Shown: positions 9,039 through 19,563 of the stretch, piece by piece | Layout: every line of letters begins with the position of its first letter | How positions within the stretch are numbered: the first letter of the stretch is position 1 | Assembly: GCF_900109285.1 (NCBI RefSeq) | Contig: NZ_FNZQ01000004.1 | Coordinates: 62,001 to 126,000, forward strand | Reading direction: 5' to 3' | Origin: Jannaschia helgolandensis | GTDB lineage: Bacteria; Pseudomonadota; Alphaproteobacteria; Rhodobacterales; Rhodobacteraceae | DNA: 64,000 nucleotides | Position numbers and translations under genes: made by a program | Notes under the pieces: generated by a model | The model's database searches: none | Seen by the model: the letters and a program-made list of their open reading frames with translations, nothing else | Told to the model about the DNA's origin: nothing

Positions 9039-9462
9039 GGGGATCATGGCCAAACGTGCGCCCGTGACCGTAAGCTCCGCCTTCGGGATGGAAGGGCCGT
9101 GTGTCCGCCGTAACCTGCGCCCCAAGCCCCTCCAGCATCGCGCGCAACACGTGATCGTCGCGGATTACCAGCGTGTCACCGTCGATCTGACAGGGCGTGT
9201 GCCGATTGCCGATATGCCACGCCAGACTGGGCAGATTTCCCTTGATAACAAGAACAGGCTCCGCCGCCGCCTCCAGCGCGATCTCGGTCCCGTCATCCAG
9301 ACGCAGGCCCGCGTGATGCGACAGGTCGGTCAATTCAGGGAGGTCTAGCATCACCGCCATCCCCCGCTCGGTCATCAGCCGTTTACGACGCACGAGCCGC
9401 GCGTCGTAGTCGAGCCGGATCGTGTCGGTGGGGGCGTGGAGGTGGGACAGGAGGACAATCAC
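9028..9462 (-). CDS. ureE: Urease nickel metallochaperone UreE
   Basis: Homodimeric nickel-binding chaperone that hands Ni2+ to the urease assembly complex. 144 residues with a GTG start in a 4-nt GTGA overlap with the preceding gene. The C-terminal domain contains the conserved LAWHIGNRHTPCQ segment and a metal-binding His. The protein ends in a short His-rich tail (YGHGRTFGHDPHDH), as in many UreE proteins. The GTGA coupling to the atypical HEPN-like gene upstream is notable, because ureE translation may depend on that gene being translated. Confidence 0.93.
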   Translation of the reverse strand: MIVLLSHLHAPTDTIRLDYDARLVRRKRLMTERGMAVMLDLPELTDLSHHAGLRLDDGTEIALEAAAEPVLVIKGNLPSLAWHIGNRHTPCQIDGDTLVIRDDHVLRAMLEGLGAQVTADTRPFHPEGGAYGHGRTFGHDPHDH

Positions 9463-10091
9463 TTTGATAGCCCGTCGAAATCAGAGCCCCGAAGGCTTCG
9501 CACCTTGGGTTCGATGATGGTCAGAAATGCAGCGAGCCAATGTTCCATCGCAAGTGAACGCAAATCCACATGTGCAGCGTTGCCTGCCGCGTCAAGAACC
9601 CAGACAAAAGGCCGATTAAGTTCGGATCGGCTGACATGGTAACGGAACAGGCCTCCGCGATAGGAGTGATGAAGGCCGTACCACTTCATCAAGTCTTTCG
9701 CAGAATTGATAGCCGACACATCTAAACTAGGACTTGTGGCTTTTCCGGAGAGCTGCTCGGCGGCTTCTTGCAACGTCAGTCCATATGGTGGAACCGCGGC
9801 GAGGGTTTGGAACATCCGGCTTTCCGCTTCCAGAGATTCCGGATGATCTTCAATACGAGCATATAACTTCGACAGGTCGTGCCCGCCCGTATGTGGTTCG
9901 AACTGTTTATCAACAGCGATGAGTAGTGCCTTCAACGCAAGTTCAACGCCTTGCGACAGGCAGTTGTCAGGGACAGCACCGTAAGACAGCCTGATTTGAT
10001 CGTCTTCAACGGCACTCCGCAGGAACTGGCTGGAACGTTGGTAGTCCCCAGCCATGGTCAGGAAACCACCGGCGAGTTCGGCTCTGTTCAT
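9459..10091 (-). CDS. HEPN-like protein of unknown function inside the urease operon
   Basis: About 210 residues from the ATG at 10091. A GGAG lies directly against this ATG, which is poor spacing; a TTG at 10142 overlapping the ureC stop is an alternative start. Residues about 30-75 look like a HEPN helical bundle (CLSQGVELALKALLI then GHDLSKL). An R-x6-H arrangement (RGGLFRYH) lies in the C-terminal part, but whether this is the RNase-type HEPN motif is uncertain. Codon use is visibly AT-richer (many TTT, AAA, TTG and TCA codons) than the flanking ureC and ureE, suggesting acquisition. It is not a known urease accessory gene, yet it is coupled to ureE by a GTGA overlap. Function unknown. 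Confidence 0.7.
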   Translation of the reverse strand: MNRAELAGGFLTMAGDYQRSSQFLRSAVEDDQIRLSYGAVPDNCLSQGVELALKALLIAVDKQFEPHTGGHDLSKLYARIEDHPESLEAESRMFQTLAAVPPYGLTLQEAAEQLSGKATSPSLDVSAINSAKDLMKWYGLHHSYRGGLFRYHVSRSELNRPFVWVLDAAGNAAHVDLRSLAMEHWLAAFLTIIEPKVRSLRGSDFDGLSK

Positions 10092-10138
10092 CTCCGACAG
10101 ATGAACGCCCAAGTCGTTGAAAGGCGGTTGCGCTTTCT

Positions 10139-11848
<1,710 letters not shown>

Positions 11849-12138
11849 CGGGTCTCCTGTCGGTAGACGACAGATGTCCCGCCGCCCCTGCCGCTTGTCA
11901 AACCGGGACGGCGCTAGGGCTATGCGCAAATCACATCCTGCCTAAATTCAGGGCACTGTGCGTAGCAGACTGCCGAAAAATATATCAACCGGACCGCCGG
12001 TCCCATCCCATCGGCAGTGATGCGACCGGCCACGCGATCAACCGGCGCGCAGGAATGGGCTGAATGGATGGAAACTGCACATCCGGGCGCGGGTCATGTC
12101 ATGGACCGCACCTGTCACCTGCATGGTCCGCACAGGGA
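11849..12138. other. Intergenic region within the urease operon
   Basis: 290 bp between the LprI-like gene and ureC, by far the longest gap in the operon. It contains a short GC hairpin (11991-12003) followed on the reverse strand by an AT-rich stretch ending in a T-run, and then sequence that could hold a second promoter for ureC. I see no gene. Whether it terminates, attenuates or re-initiates transcription cannot be told from the sequence alone. Confidence 0.4.
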
Positions 12139-12552
12139 TCACAGGTCAGAGGCGAAGGTCCGAAGTTCCTCGGTGCGCTCGACAGTCCTGCGGGCAAGGC
12201 AGATCGTCCCGACGACCGGCGCGTCAGTCCCGTCACGAAAAATCACGGCCTCGGCCTCGCAGGCGCTGTTGCGGAAGGCGATCCAGTCGCGCTGCGACTG
12301 ACGCAGCGCCTCCTCCAGCGTGATCGGCCCGCTCTGGTCCAGCACCGCCACCTCCTGGTCGAAGACCTGGGCGCGGGCGATCGCCAGGCGGTAGACCTGG
12401 TTGAGTTCGGCATCCGCCTCCTCGTACGCCTGACTGGCACAAAATCTGTATTCCGGTGCCGTCAGATCGCTGGCCATGCAGTCGATCTGCGGCGCGATCT
12501 GGGCCGCGACCGGAGCGGCCAGAACAAGCAGGATCGCGATCAGGGTCTTCAC
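12139..12552 (-). CDS. LprI-like (DUF1311) secreted protein
   Basis: 137-residue exported protein. The signal peptide [16 protein letters not shown] is followed by a DUF1311/LprI domain: four cysteines (CMASD, RFCASQ, NSACEAE, ICLARR) and the helical region with QVYRLAIA and RDWIAFRNSACE. LprI of Mycobacterium is a lysozyme inhibitor; most relatives are uncharacterised. The GTG at 12552 is chosen because it gives a clean signal peptide and a 4-nt GTGA overlap with the upstream gene; an ATG at 12564 adds four residues. Its position in the urease operon suggests co-expression, not a known role in urease maturation. Confidence 0.8.
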   Translation of the reverse strand: MKTLIAILLVLAAPVAAQIAPQIDCMASDLTAPEYRFCASQAYEEADAELNQVYRLAIARAQVFDQEVAVLDQSGPITLEEALRQSQRDWIAFRNSACEAEAVIFRDGTDAPVVGTICLARRTVERTEELRTFASDL

Positions 12553-12839
12553 GGCGATTTCCATTTCACCAGACGCCGCGAATTGGCCCGCGTCGTCCGC
12601 CCGATGGGTGTCAGCGCGACCCCATAGGCCTGTGCCGCCGATTTGCCCGCCATCAGCGCACCCATCGCGGCGCGACCCGATTCCATGAAAGCGGTCTGCT
12701 TTTCGGTCACCATCCGCTTCATTTCTCCGGCATCCGACGAGATTACCCCTGCCATGCCCAGCATCCGTATGTTGATCACACTGGAGGCCTCGACCAGCAT
12801 CTGCGCGGTCCGCATCTGCAGGCGGAACAATTCCATCAT
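12549..12839 (-). CDS. Small helical protein of unknown function in the urease operon
   Basis: 96 residues, coupled at both ends (ATGA overlap with ureB, GTGA overlap with the LprI-like gene). Predicted almost wholly helical, rich in Met and Ala, with a basic C-terminus (RRLVKWKSP). It has no signal peptide or membrane segment. The pattern resembles short phasin-like amphipathic helical proteins, but I cannot assign a family. Tight coupling between ureB and its neighbours supports a real gene. I recall similar small genes in rhodobacterial urease operons, so it may be lineage-specific. Confidence 0.75.
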   Translation of the reverse strand: MMELFRLQMRTAQMLVEASSVINIRMLGMAGVISSDAGEMKRMVTEKQTAFMESGRAAMGALMAGKSAAQAYGVALTPIGRTTRANSRRLVKWKSP

Positions 12840-13153
12840 CCGAGATCTCCCATTATCTTGCCATTGAAGCCGAACACCCGGCGATCTCCGGACAGCGGCA
12901 CGAGTGTAACGCGCCGGGACTGTCCGGGTTCAAAACGAATTGCGGTGCCTGCGGCGATATTCAGCCGCTGGCCCCGCGCCGCGTCCCGGTCAAAGTCGAG
13001 CGCGGGGTTGGTTTCGGCGAAATGATAATGGCTGCCGACCTGCACCGGGCGGTCACCGGTGTTGGAAACTTCGATCGTCGTGACCACTGCCCCATCGTTC
13101 AGTGTGATATCACCGGGCGCGGTCAGGATCTCGCCGGGGACCAGGCCACTCAT
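12836..13153 (-). CDS. ureB: Urease beta subunit
   Basis: Small structural subunit of urease. 105 residues, typical for the separate beta subunit. Contains the family core [24 protein letters not shown] (which packs on the alpha subunit), the LDFDR/ARG-RLNI loop and FEPGQ. The ATG at 13153 overlaps the ureA stop by 4 nt (ATGA). A longer frame upstream lies inside ureA and is out of family. Confidence 0.97.
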   Translation of the reverse strand: MSGLVPGEILTAPGDITLNDGAVVTTIEVSNTGDRPVQVGSHYHFAETNPALDFDRDAARGQRLNIAAGTAIRFEPGQSRRVTLVPLSGDRRVFGFNGKIMGDLG

Positions 13154-13470
13154 TCCGCCGCCTCCGCCACGCGGATCGGATGATGCACGGTGACCAGTTT
13201 GGTGCCGTCGGGAAACGTCGCCTCGACCTGCACATCGTGAATCATGGCGGGAATACCCTCCATGCACTGATCGGCGGTAATCACATGTGCGCCCGCCTGC
13301 ATCAGATCGGCCACCGACCGACCGTCCCGCGCGCCTTCCACCACGAAATCGGTGATCAGGGCGATCGCTTCGGGGTGGTTCAGCCTGACGCCGCGCGCCA
13401 GCCTGCCGCGCGCCACCATCGCGGCCATGCTGACCAGCAGCTTGTCCTTTTCACGGGGGGTCAGGTTCAT
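13150..13470 (-). CDS. ureA: Urease gamma subunit
   Basis: Smallest structural subunit of urease. 106 residues from [12 protein letters not shown], with the family motifs [33 protein letters not shown] and the C-terminal [16 protein letters not shown] ribosome binding site precedes the ATG at 13470. The start overlaps the ureD stop by 4 nt. Genes ureD, ureA, ureB and the next two genes form an unbroken overlapping chain. Confidence 0.97.
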   Translation of the reverse strand: MNLTPREKDKLLVSMAAMVARGRLARGVRLNHPEAIALITDFVVEGARDGRSVADLMQAGAHVITADQCMEGIPAMIHDVQVEATFPDGTKLVTVHHPIRVAEAAE

Positions 13471-14273
13471 GTCGTCACCTCGCACTGCCAGACGCGTGGC
13501 ATCGGTCTGCCGCGCAACGTCAAGATGGCCGAGACAAGCGCCCGACGCAACGGGGCCGGATGCCGCGACAGGAAGCGCGCGACCAGCCGTCCGTCCCAGG
13601 CGCTGGCATGAGCGGTCACGTCCTGAGCGGACAGAACGGCGCGCAGCGGTTCGAGTGCATCCGACACCGCCGGGCCGGCCATCACCAGCGTGGCCATCGC
13701 GCGGGCACCGCCCAGACAGGCCGGATCATTCAGCATATCCGGTCCCAGCGTCAGATGTTCGATATGCAACGGCACGCCGTCTCGCGTGATCCTCCGCAAA
13801 TCGTCCAATCGCGCCGCACGCAGCGTCTCGCCATGCGCTTCGCGGCCCAGAACCACCGTGTCGACACCCAGAAACGTGGCATCGCCCGCCATCTCGACCT
13901 GCGTGATACGCGACAGGTCGCAGCCTTCGAATGCGATGATCTCCTGCGGCAACCAATCCAGATGCGCGCCCGCGCCCAGCTTCAGTGTCGTGACAACGCG
14001 ACCGGGGCCGTCTGTCGCGCGGTACGCCCTTTCTGCCGTCTGTGTCCCCGCCGTCGCCCGCGCGCCCGATCCAAGCGTCAGCATATAATCCAGCCGGTCC
14101 CCCGATGTGATCCCTCCCGCCGTGTTCAGGAACACCACCTCCGGCTCGGGCGCATCGGTGCGCGGCAGGATCGCCTTGGCCGACCCGGCCTGCCGCAGAT
14201 CGCGCAGCCCGTGGCGGCCAAGGGTGACATGCGCCTCGCCACGGACACGCTGCATAAGGGAAGTATCAGGCAT
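13467..14273 (-). CDS. ureD: Urease accessory protein UreD (UreH)
   Basis: Scaffold that binds the urease apoenzyme and recruits UreF and UreG for nickel insertion. 268 residues from the ATG at 14273. Family features: [16 protein letters not shown] near residue 50, [25 protein letters not shown], and the LGREAHGE motif. The frame continues far upstream antisense to pyrC, but that part is a shadow. First gene of the urease operon; its promoter must lie in the 54 bp shared with the divergent pyrC, or inside pyrC. Confidence 0.94.
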   Translation of the reverse strand: MPDTSLMQRVRGEAHVTLGRHGLRDLRQAGSAKAILPRTDAPEPEVVFLNTAGGITSGDRLDYMLTLGSGARATAGTQTAERAYRATDGPGRVVTTLKLGAGAHLDWLPQEIIAFEGCDLSRITQVEMAGDATFLGVDTVVLGREAHGETLRAARLDDLRRITRDGVPLHIEHLTLGPDMLNDPACLGGARAMATLVMAGPAVSDALEPLRAVLSAQDVTAHASAWDGRLVARFLSRHPAPLRRALVSAILTLRGRPMPRVWQCEVTT

Positions 14274-14327
14274 CCGCGCACCCTGACCCTCTGGCCAAGG
14301 CGGCGCAAGGGGACTAGTCCGGGGCAT

Positions 14328-15347
14328 ATGAACAGCCTCACGATCCGCCGTCCCGATGACTGGCACCTGCATCTGCGCGATGGCGACATGCTGCGCGCCG
14401 TCGCCCCCGAAAGCCGCCATTTCGGGCGCGCGATCATCATGCCCAATCTGGTGCCGCCCGTCGTTACCGGCGCGCAGGCCGCATCGTATCGGGATCGCGT
14501 GATCGCCGCCGGGTTCGCGCGACCCCTGATGACGCTGTATCTGACCGAAACGACCGACCCGGCGGACGTCGTGCAGGCCCACGCCGACGGCATCATCACC
14601 GCGGTGAAGCTTTACCCGGCGGGGGCCACGACGAACTCGGCCTCCGGTGTATCGAATTTCGAAAACGTACGTGACGTGCTGACGGCGATGGAGGCGGCGG
14701 GCGTGCCGCTCTGCCTGCACGGCGAAGTCACCGATGCCGATATCGACATCTTCGACCGCGAAGCCCGCTTTCTGGACCGCGTGCTGACGCCCCTGCGCGC
14801 CGCGCATCCGGACCTGAAACTGACGCTGGAACATGTCACCACGTCCGAGGCCGTTGACTGGGTCCGCGCTCATCCCGGCGTCGGTGCTACGATCACGGTT
14901 CAGCACCTGATGGCGAACCGCAACGACATGCTGGCCGGGGGGATGCGTCCGCATTTCTACTGCCTTCCGATCCTGAAACGCGGCACGCACCAGACAGCGC
15001 TGCGTCAGGCCGCGACCTCGGGCGAGGCACAGTTTTTCCTCGGCACCGACAGTGCCCCGCATCCCACGCATGCCAAGGAATCGGCCTGCTGTTCCGCCGG
15101 GTGCTTCACCGCAACGCATGCCCTGCCCCTGCTGGCGCATGTATTCGAGGAGGAGGATGCGCTGGACCGGTTGGAGGGCTTCGTCTCGCTTCACGGACCC
15201 GCGCATTACGGGCTTCCGGTCAATGACGACACGATCACGCTTTCAAAGGGCAGCCATTTGGATTTCCCTGCCAGAATCGAGGCTTACGGTCAGTCCGTCA
15301 CCCTGTTCGACCCGGGCCATCCGATCCACTGGCATGTCGTCGATTAA
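14328..15347 (+). CDS. pyrC: Dihydroorotase
   Basis: Zinc amidohydrolase that cyclises carbamoyl aspartate to dihydroorotate in pyrimidine synthesis. 339 residues, matching the PyrC class I-like E. coli type. Metal ligands: the H-x-H of WHLHLRDG (about residues 13-20), the carbamylated Lys in AVKLYPAGATTNS, LCLHGEV, TLEHVTT, and the Asp of LGTDSAPHP. The gene starts at the ATG at 14328 and diverges from ureD. pyrE follows 64 nt downstream on the same strand, making a two-gene pyrimidine unit. Confidence 0.97.
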   Translation: MNSLTIRRPDDWHLHLRDGDMLRAVAPESRHFGRAIIMPNLVPPVVTGAQAASYRDRVIAAGFARPLMTLYLTETTDPADVVQAHADGIITAVKLYPAGATTNSASGVSNFENVRDVLTAMEAAGVPLCLHGEVTDADIDIFDREARFLDRVLTPLRAAHPDLKLTLEHVTTSEAVDWVRAHPGVGATITVQHLMANRNDMLAGGMRPHFYCLPILKRGTHQTALRQAATSGEAQFFLGTDSAPHPTHAKESACCSAGCFTATHALPLLAHVFEEEDALDRLEGFVSLHGPAHYGLPVNDDTITLSKGSHLDFPARIEAYGQSVTLFDPGHPIHWHVVD

Positions 15348-15411
15348 TCAAACTTAAACGCCTGTTACTAAATCGTTATTTCCCTGCGGGGAACAGCCCC
15401 CGGAGACCCGC

Positions 15412-16089
15412 ATGATCCCGACAACCTTCCCGCCAGCTGCCGAAATCGCCCGCCTGACTGCCCGCGCCTTGCTGGAGGTCGAAGCCGTTCACTTCAATTC
15501 GCGCGAGCCATTTACACTTGCCTCCGGCCTGCCCAGCCCGACCTACATCGACTGCCGCAAGCTGATCTCCTACCCGCGCCTGCGCTCCACGTTGATGGAT
15601 TTCCTGGCCGTCACGGTGATGCGCGACGCGGGGTTCGAGGCTTTCGACAATGTCGCGGGTGGCGAAACCGCCGGCATCCCCTTTGCAGCTTTCATCGCAG
15701 AACGTCTGGCCCTGCCGATGACCTATGTGCGCAAGAAACCCAAGGGATACGGCCGCAATGCCCGCATCGAGGGGCTGATGACCGAGGGCCAGCGCGTCCT
15801 GCTGATCGAGGACATGACGACGGATGGCGGCAGCAAATTGTCCTTCGTCGACGCGATCCGCGAAACCGGGGCGACCTGTGCCCATACCGGCGTCATCTTC
15901 AGCTATGGCATCTTCCCCGAAATCACCAAGACGCTGGGTGACCATGGTGTGACGCTGCATGCGCTGGCAACATGGTGGGATGTTCTGGCCGAGGCGCGCG
16001 CGCAAGGCAGCTTCGATGCCGAAACGCTGGCCGGGGTCGAAAACTTCCTGAACGATCCGCGCAGGTGGCAGGAAAAGCACAAGAAGTGA
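15412..16089 (+). CDS. pyrE: Orotate phosphoribosyltransferase
   Basis: Joins orotate and PRPP to give OMP. 225 residues. The N-terminal [20 protein letters not shown] segment matches the hood and substrate loop, [14 protein letters not shown] the flexible catalytic loop, and [15 protein letters not shown] the PRPP-binding motif. A CCGGAG ribosome binding site lies about 8 nt before the ATG. Adjacent to pyrC, with which it shares the pathway. Confidence 0.96.
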   Translation: MIPTTFPPAAEIARLTARALLEVEAVHFNSREPFTLASGLPSPTYIDCRKLISYPRLRSTLMDFLAVTVMRDAGFEAFDNVAGGETAGIPFAAFIAERLALPMTYVRKKPKGYGRNARIEGLMTEGQRVLLIEDMTTDGGSKLSFVDAIRETGATCAHTGVIFSYGIFPEITKTLGDHGVTLHALATWWDVLAEARAQGSFDAETLAGVENFLNDPRRWQEKHKK

Positions 16090-16193
16090 CGCCGCGGGCC
16101 GGTTTCACCACCAAGCTTGACGCCTTTGCAAAAACCCGGTCCCACTGAACAAGTGACCCTGAATCTTCTCCGCCTGCCTTCGGGAGTATCGAG

Positions 16194-16649
16194 ATGATGC
16201 GCGTTCTTCTGCTTCTGCCATTGCTTACCGCCTGCGGTGCTTTTGTCGTAACGCCCGAGACCGCGCGCGACGAAGCGCGGCGCATAAACGCGCTGGACAC
16301 CGCCACGCTCTGGCGGGTTCAGGCATCGACACGGGATATGGTCGAGCTGTCGCAGGTCGAGGCGGAGCTGGGCAGCCGGGATCAGTTCTCGTCCAGCATC
16401 GGCTATCTGGGCCGCCGGACACTGGCGCAGGCCGCGCGCGGGCGCTATCGCCGCCCGTCACAGGACGACCCGGCCCTCGACGGGGTCAACTGCGACGACT
16501 TTCTGACCGATGCCGCCGCGCAGGTGGAGTTCATGGGCTCCGGCGGGCCACGCAACGACCGCCACAAGCTGGACGACGACGGCGACGGGCTGGCCTGCAA
16601 CTGGATCGACGATTTGCGTCAATCCGTGGCTCGGGCGACGCAAAGCTGA
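16194..16649 (+). CDS. Lipoprotein with C-terminal excalibur calcium-binding domain
   Basis: 151 residues (150 if the second of two adjacent ATGs is used). Lipobox LLTACG with Cys near residue 14. The middle is a charged helical region (residues 20-85). The last 55 residues match an excalibur motif: NCDDFLT, then GGPRNDRHKLDDDGDGLACNW, with a DxDxDG-type calcium loop. Excalibur domains occur in secreted and cell-surface proteins; no enzymatic partner domain is present here. It stands alone between pyrE and dnaB and its function is unknown. Confidence 0.82.
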   Translation: MMRVLLLLPLLTACGAFVVTPETARDEARRINALDTATLWRVQASTRDMVELSQVEAELGSRDQFSSSIGYLGRRTLAQAARGRYRRPSQDDPALDGVNCDDFLTDAAAQVEFMGSGGPRNDRHKLDDDGDGLACNWIDDLRQSVARATQS

Positions 16650-16777
16650 TTTCCGTTCATTTTATTTCAGCACCTTACAAGACGACATTCACACCGCTCC
16701 CGCTTTCCACAGGCGACCCCCGTTGTCGTATAGCCCCCCTTGGCCTAGGGTGATGGCGAGGTCGCAGGGGCAGAACA

Positions 16778-18271
16778 ATGAACGAGATTGCAAGGGTGGA
16801 CTCAGGCGTTCCAGCCAGGATCGAGATTTCCGGCGATGCGACGTTGCCGCATAACATCGAAGCCGAACAACAGCTTCTGGGCGCGTTGCTGACCGACAAC
16901 GATCTGTATGACCGGGCTGCATCGGTCATCCGGTCCGAGCATTTCTACGACCCGGTTCACGCCCGAATCTATGACATCTGCGCCGCGCGCATCCAGAAAA
17001 ACGCGCTGGCCTCGCCGGTCACGCTCAAGCCGTTTCTGGAGGAGGACGAAGGTCTGCGCGCCCTTGGCGGGCCATCCTATCTGGTAACGCTGGCCGCATC
17101 GGCCATCGCGGCCTATGCGGTGCGCGATTATGCCCAGATGATCTATGACCTCGCTATCCGGCGCGAGTTGATCGCATTGGGCCGGGACATCAGCGCGCAG
17201 GCAAACGACGTGACAGTCGAACGGGAACCCGCCGATCAGATCGTCGAAGCCGAAGCGAAGCTTTATGCCCTGGCCGAACAGGGCCGGTCCGAAAGCGGTT
17301 TCCAGTCTTTTCTGTCGGCCATCAAACAGGCCGTCGACGTGGCCAATGCCGCCTATCAGCGTGATGGCGGGCTTGCGGGCATTCCGACCGGTCTGGTCGA
17401 TATGGACAAGAAGCTGGGGGGCCTGCACCGCTCGGACCTTCTGATCCTTGCCGGGCGCCCGTCGATGGGCAAGACCTCGCTGGCCACGAACATCGCGTTC
17501 AACGTCGCCAAGGCCTACAAACGCGGCACCACCTATGACGGGCGCGACGGCGCGGTCGAAGGCGGCGTCGTGGGGTTCTATTCGCTGGAGATGTCCGCCG
17601 AGCAGCTGGCGGCGCGGGTCCTGTCCGAGGCCTCCGAGGTGCCATCCGAGCAGATCCGTCGGGGCGACATGACCGAGGCCGAGTTCCGCCGCTTCGTCGA
17701 GGCCGCGAAAGCGCTGGAATCCTGCCCGCTTTATATCGACGACACGCCCGCCCTGCCCATCGCGCAGCTGGCCGCGCGGGCGCGGCGGCAAAAGCGGACG
17801 CATGGGCTGGACCTGCTGATCATCGACTATCTGCAACTGGTCACGGCACCGGGCAAGGGCGACAACCGCGTCAACGAAGTGTCGGCGATTACCCAGGGTC
17901 TCAAGGCCATCGCCAAGGAACTGGATATCCCCGTCATTGCCCTGTCGCAGCTCTCGCGTCAGGTCGAATCGCGCGAAGACAAGCGTCCGCAACTGTCCGA
18001 CCTGCGGGAATCGGGTTCGATCGAGCAGGATGCGGACGTCGTGATGTTCGTCTACCGCGATGAATATTATAAAGAACGCGAAAAACCGGGCGATCACCAA
18101 CTGGACAAGATGGCCGAATGGCAGGCCACGATGGAAGCCGTGCACGGCAAGGCGGAAGTCATCATCGGCAAGCAAAGGCATGGTCCGATCGGCACGGTGG
18201 AATTGAGCTTCGAAGGGCGGTTCACCCGCTTCGGCAACCTTGTGAAACCATGGCAGGACGGCAATCGGTGA
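16778..18271 (+). CDS. dnaB: Replicative DNA helicase DnaB
   Basis: Hexameric 5'-3' helicase of the replication fork. 497 residues. The N-terminal DnaB_N domain (PHNIEAEQQLLGALL) is followed by the linker and a RecA-type C-terminal ATPase with Walker A AGRPSMGKTS, Walker B LLIIDYLQLV, the H4 motif (IALSQLSRQVESREDKRP) and the arginine-finger region LRESGSIEQDADVV. There is no intein. A 128-bp gap upstream presumably holds its promoter. Confidence 0.97.
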   Translation: MNEIARVDSGVPARIEISGDATLPHNIEAEQQLLGALLTDNDLYDRAASVIRSEHFYDPVHARIYDICAARIQKNALASPVTLKPFLEEDEGLRALGGPSYLVTLAASAIAAYAVRDYAQMIYDLAIRRELIALGRDISAQANDVTVEREPADQIVEAEAKLYALAEQGRSESGFQSFLSAIKQAVDVANAAYQRDGGLAGIPTGLVDMDKKLGGLHRSDLLILAGRPSMGKTSLATNIAFNVAKAYKRGTTYDGRDGAVEGGVVGFYSLEMSAEQLAARVLSEASEVPSEQIRRGDMTEAEFRRFVEAAKALESCPLYIDDTPALPIAQLAARARRQKRTHGLDLLIIDYLQLVTAPGKGDNRVNEVSAITQGLKAIAKELDIPVIALSQLSRQVESREDKRPQLSDLRESGSIEQDADVVMFVYRDEYYKEREKPGDHQLDKMAEWQATMEAVHGKAEVIIGKQRHGPIGTVELSFEGRFTRFGNLVKPWQDGNR

Positions 18272-18317
18272 TCGGGACCGCTTGACGGCGACGTCAGGCC
18301 TGACCATCACGCCGCAT

Positions 18318-19364
18318 ATGCCCACCGGAATCCTACATATCGACCTCGAAGCCATCGCCGCCAACTGGCGCGCGCTGGATGCCCTGTCGTCCTACGATTG
18401 CGAAACGGCGGCAACCGTCAAGGCGGATGCCTATGGCCTTGGCGTCACGCAGGTCGCGCCCCGTCTGTTCGCGGAAGGCTGCCGCGCGTTCTTCGTGGCC
18501 ACAGCTGATGAGGGGCTGGAACTGCGCCGTGCGTTGGGACCGGAGCCGCGGATCTATGCGTATTACGGCCATATGACCGGAGATACGGCGACCTTGGCGC
18601 GCGCTGACGTTGTGCCGCTGATCTGTTCGCTGGAGCAGTTGATGCGCCATCTGGAGGCGTTGCCGCGTCATCCCTTCGGGCTGCAACTTGATACGGGCAT
18701 GAACCGTCTGGGCCTGAAGATGGAGGAATGGGCGGCCGTCGCCGAACTTGCGCTGCGGGCCGAACCGGTTCTGGTGACAACGCATCTGGCCTCGTCCGAC
18801 GTGCCGGATGCGGCACAGAACACCGATCAGCTGGCCCGGTTTCACGAAATGACCGATGGCATTTCGGTGCCGCGCAGTCTTGCGGCGACAGGTGGCATCC
18901 TGCTGGGCGGTGAGTATCATTTCGACATGACACGACCGGGCATCGGCCTGTTCGGCGGCCTGCCCTTCGCCAAGGCGGACCCGGTGGTCGCACTGGATCT
19001 GCCGGTCATATCCTGCTTCGACATCGCTGCGGGCGAGGCGGTGGGATACAGCGCGACCTGGACCGCGCGCGCACCTTCGCGCATTGCGACGGTCGGTGGA
19101 GGCTATGCCGACGGGTTGCTGCGCAGCCTGTCACAGGGGATGGAGGTGATGGTCGGCCCGGTGCCCTGTAATGTCGTGGGGCGTGTGTCGATGGATCTGC
19201 TGACCGTGGATATCAGTCATCTGGACCGCGACCCCGAGTCGGTTCGCGTTCTGGACGCGCACCGGGGCGTCGACACCTTGGCCGCCTCGGCGGGAACGAT
19301 CGGCTATGAAGTGCTGACGTCGATGGGGCGGCGATACAAGCGCCAGTATCGCGGCGGCCAGTAA
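18318..19364 (+). CDS. alr: Alanine racemase
   Basis: PLP enzyme that makes D-alanine for peptidoglycan. 348 residues from the ATG at 18318 (MPTGILHIDLEAI). A TTG at 18282 would add 12 residues. The PLP-binding Lys is in TVKADAYGLG near residue 35, and the catalytic Tyr of the C-terminal domain is in GYSATW. Further marks are LDTGMNRLGL and VGRVSMDLLTVD. It starts 46 nt after dnaB, an order common in alphaproteobacteria, so the two may be co-transcribed. Confidence 0.95.
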   Translation: MPTGILHIDLEAIAANWRALDALSSYDCETAATVKADAYGLGVTQVAPRLFAEGCRAFFVATADEGLELRRALGPEPRIYAYYGHMTGDTATLARADVVPLICSLEQLMRHLEALPRHPFGLQLDTGMNRLGLKMEEWAAVAELALRAEPVLVTTHLASSDVPDAAQNTDQLARFHEMTDGISVPRSLAATGGILLGGEYHFDMTRPGIGLFGGLPFAKADPVVALDLPVISCFDIAAGEAVGYSATWTARAPSRIATVGGGYADGLLRSLSQGMEVMVGPVPCNVVGRVSMDLLTVDISHLDRDPESVRVLDAHRGVDTLAASAGTIGYEVLTSMGRRYKRQYRGGQ

Positions 19365-19563
19365 CGCGGCAGATTGTCCTGATCTGGGCAAAGGTGGCGG
19401 CAATGCGATGCCGGTTTGCTACAATCCTGTAACAGTCCACGCGAAAGGCTCCGCCAGACGGAACTTTTCAAGAATTGATTGCATTTGTAGCGTAAGTGTC
19501 TGCTATAGTTTGAATCGAGCAGCCAAAAACCCGATCATCACCGCCAAACAAGGGTTCGGCTAC

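Noticed and set aside
13560-14327. N-terminal extension of pyrC across the urease genes
   Set aside because: The frame is open but antisense to ureD and ureA; PyrC starts normally at 14328.
14274-15206. N-terminal extension of ureD opposite pyrC
   Set aside because: Out of family and antisense to a clear dihydroorotase.
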